Source: Akanthomyces muscarius (taxonomy: Eukaryota > Ascomycota > Sordariomycetes > Hypocreales > Cordycipitaceae). From it: a stretch of DNA of 64,000 nucleotides. Below the pieces are notes generated by a model, which saw only the letters and a program-made list of their open reading frames with translations, was not told where the DNA came from and did not search any database. The stretch lies in assembly GCF_028009165.1 (NCBI RefSeq), contig NC_079241.1:6758001-6822000 (forward strand), read 5' to 3'. Positions 63,701 to 64,000 of the stretch are shown here, one piece after another. Each line of letters begins with the position of its first letter. Position 1 is the stretch's first letter. The translations under genes were made by a program, and so were the position numbers.

Positions 63701-64000
63701 CACACCCAAGCCGCCTCAAGGCTTTCTCCCGCCGCTCAGTGGACAGCCCGGGGTCGGTTCGCAAGGTCCCCGGGCAGGTATGCCACAGCCAGGACAGACG
63801 ACACCAGGACGGATGATGCCTCTCAGCGGCCCCATGGGGTCTCAGGGGCCAATGCCGCCGCAAGGCCTTGCACCGCAGCAACAATGGCAGGGCAACATGC
63901 AGCGGCCTCCGTCTGTGCCACCGCAGCTACAAATGCAGCCGAATAAAGGCAAGGAGAATAAGTGGACGAAATGGTTCAAGAGCTCAAAGCCGGAGAAGAG
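60729..64000 (+). CDS. WW-like, Pro/Gln-rich protein (cut by window end)
   Basis: The frame is open from the ATG at 60729 to the window end (1090 codons and more), with no stop. The N-terminus holds one WW-like domain at about residues 9-40: LPAGWEWDYDG, then WFYTF and TQYHFP. The second signature Trp is replaced by Tyr, so binding may differ from a classic WW domain. Next comes an acidic, Lys/Glu-rich part, then Pro-rich runs (PPPPP) and a Gln/Gly/Pro-rich part from about 550 with many PPQGQ-like units. A basic stretch (NKWTKWFKSSKPEK) is at the very end of the window. Mostly disordered. WW domains bind proline motifs; a scaffold or signalling role is inferred. It contains a perfect 54-bp duplication at 63105-63212. 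Confidence 0.82.
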   Translation, partial: MPAGLASGLPAGWEWDYDGTRWFYTFKANGHTQYHFPSEGDEFPDFVAVGEPVPDLKPEERLESHQQVKRVTGVAPLIDRKKKSTAGNGMTATARPVGIEWDGDVGEGSSGEEEEGKKAVVFQPENLMFLGPQTYAEVSPLNEDEEEAAKRTVVGVVKGQGEGAVVSPAETTAGTPAVDKSELVRDVPEAKKEEEGRKNEAAEVVIMAEVAMPETAKEEPTTRQEEARAEDAKDTEEPARAPVQQGETITAQPMSPAAQHDVVIDVVTETDTPPPAHYAHDEPPPPPVVHPQQQPRYELPAPDTPFNPVGLIAEMPTEDTPRSHIEINPIPVEIMDTSVLAPIETAQPPPLGVAESPAAVVKQTPPPPPQQRSSSGGAPRMHMKIRRKPTDPNASIPSPLSASSSAVVSPAVVSPPSVASPSPMSVPTPPPPAAAPVAAKAQYKPYAPVSPLHRAETEPVRVPTATTGPAAQREQQESVTEPSSPVANPQLNYAPTVLRPAGQSRKSSSVSPERKQDDGGLKQGESMGGGRVQSGGMPTQESGSNVAALGGMPRQQIPPPGQVPLQGLMLQHGHSIPPGQMPPQGQTSQQGQMDPQGPQVQGSSQGQMPPQGQVLHQRHMALQGYMALQGQPQGPQGQGPLQWQVAQNAIQQPIQHGRPMSMAPGQYPPVPIPQPYGQYQQQPPPMTQQPGPHQMGQRPGPAWLAPGQQIPKQSSAIPPQQQQPPPGWIRQSMPPGYLSGQQPQLPPNGRHSMMVPSIPLNQYQPAPSPISTPDQSLLSQGRHQAQTPDSSVVSPPEPRADSRPLGPSMLVSPPEPRADSRPLGPSMLVPSSMEAPPQLLPAAQPTVSAPPQEAPKPGNVKVGTGPGMKSPTADSYFPPDKDHPIGLVGNVADQFAAEMQAILGSGPNSATAAKATNATEANPEPKTLVGASSPGPGHALGRIEEHDAENASVSQDSRPSSVATKLTQSSQQPSTPQPQQLPPSQQSSPNNTPKPPQGFLPPLSGQPGVGSQGPRAGMPQPGQTTPGRMMPLSGPMGSQGPMPPQGLAPQQQWQGNMQRPPSVPPQLQMQPNKGKENKWTKWFKSSKPEK
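63105..63212 (+). repeat. Perfect 54-bp tandem duplication in the WW-like gene
   Basis: Positions 63105-63158 and 63159-63212 are identical, adding 18 residues in frame (unit VSPPEPRADSRPLGPSML). Identity at all bases points to a recent slippage or exchange event. Confidence 0.93.

Noticed and set aside
1..64000. tRNA and rRNA genes
   Set aside because: I looked for B-box-like GGTTCRANYCC on both strands. The nearest candidate (minus strand near 49090) lacks pairing arms. Absence by eye is not proof; tRNAscan-SE would settle it.
1..64000. CRISPR array or bacterial operon features
   Set aside because: The window is eukaryotic with spliced genes; no regularly spaced direct repeats of CRISPR type were seen.

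Overview
The window is nuclear DNA of a filamentous ascomycete. The genes have short spliceosomal introns (about 50-120 nt, GT..AG with CTAAC/CTGAC-like branch sites), CT-rich leaders before many ATG codons, and typical Pezizomycotina families: RTA1-like, zf-3CxxC, S10 carboxypeptidase, ABCC transporter, MscS with EF-hand, and a GPI-anchored repeat protein. Sordariomycetes, perhaps Hypocreales, is my best guess from overall gene style; it is an inference, not a match. I see no rRNA, tRNA, CRISPR array, transposase or telomeric repeat.

Layout. 1-5.1 kb has no convincing gene and probably holds the promoter and leader of a leftward gene off the edge. A DUF3712-like membrane protein follows (5.1-6.7 kb), then 4 kb of sparse DNA with palindromes and a triple GATA-type element. 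At 10.9-13.7 kb lies an AT-richer pocket of three leftward cysteine-rich or zinc-finger genes; two carry a single in-frame stop. A housekeeping block follows (14.4-22.5 kb): a mitochondrial Mmc1-like protein, SmD3, the Trm61 tRNA m1A58 methyltransferase subunit and cysteinyl-tRNA synthetase with a probable alternative mitochondrial start.

From 22.9 to 38.1 kb the content is more accessory: secreted S10 carboxypeptidase, 2-oxoglutarate/Fe(II) oxygenase, coiled-coil PPxY protein, RTA1-like membrane protein, GH18 protein without signal peptide, a full ABCC transporter and an unrecognised secreted protein. From 38.8 to 40.4 kb are a FAM210/Mrx11-like mitochondrial protein and nucleoside diphosphate kinase (seven exons).

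42.4-44.7 kb encodes the most striking gene: a secreted, probably GPI-anchored wall protein with 14 tandem two-cysteine repeats, including a perfect 174-bp duplication, and a long Ser/Thr/Gly/Pro stalk. Then come an opine-dehydrogenase-family protein, a TauD-type dioxygenase broken by a frameshift, and an unrecognised polytopic membrane protein. The right end holds glucosidase II alpha (ER N-glycan trimming), an MscS-like channel with an EF-hand, and the start of a very long WW-like, Pro/Gln-rich protein that runs off the window.

The housekeeping genes fall into recognisable processes: translation (Trm61, CysRS), splicing (SmD3), mitochondrial membrane (Mmc1-like, FAM210-like), nucleotide balance (NDPK) and secretion or cell wall (glucosidase II, repeat protein). 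Nothing shows operon-like coupling. Long open frames opposite GC-rich or repetitive genes are shadows and were left out.
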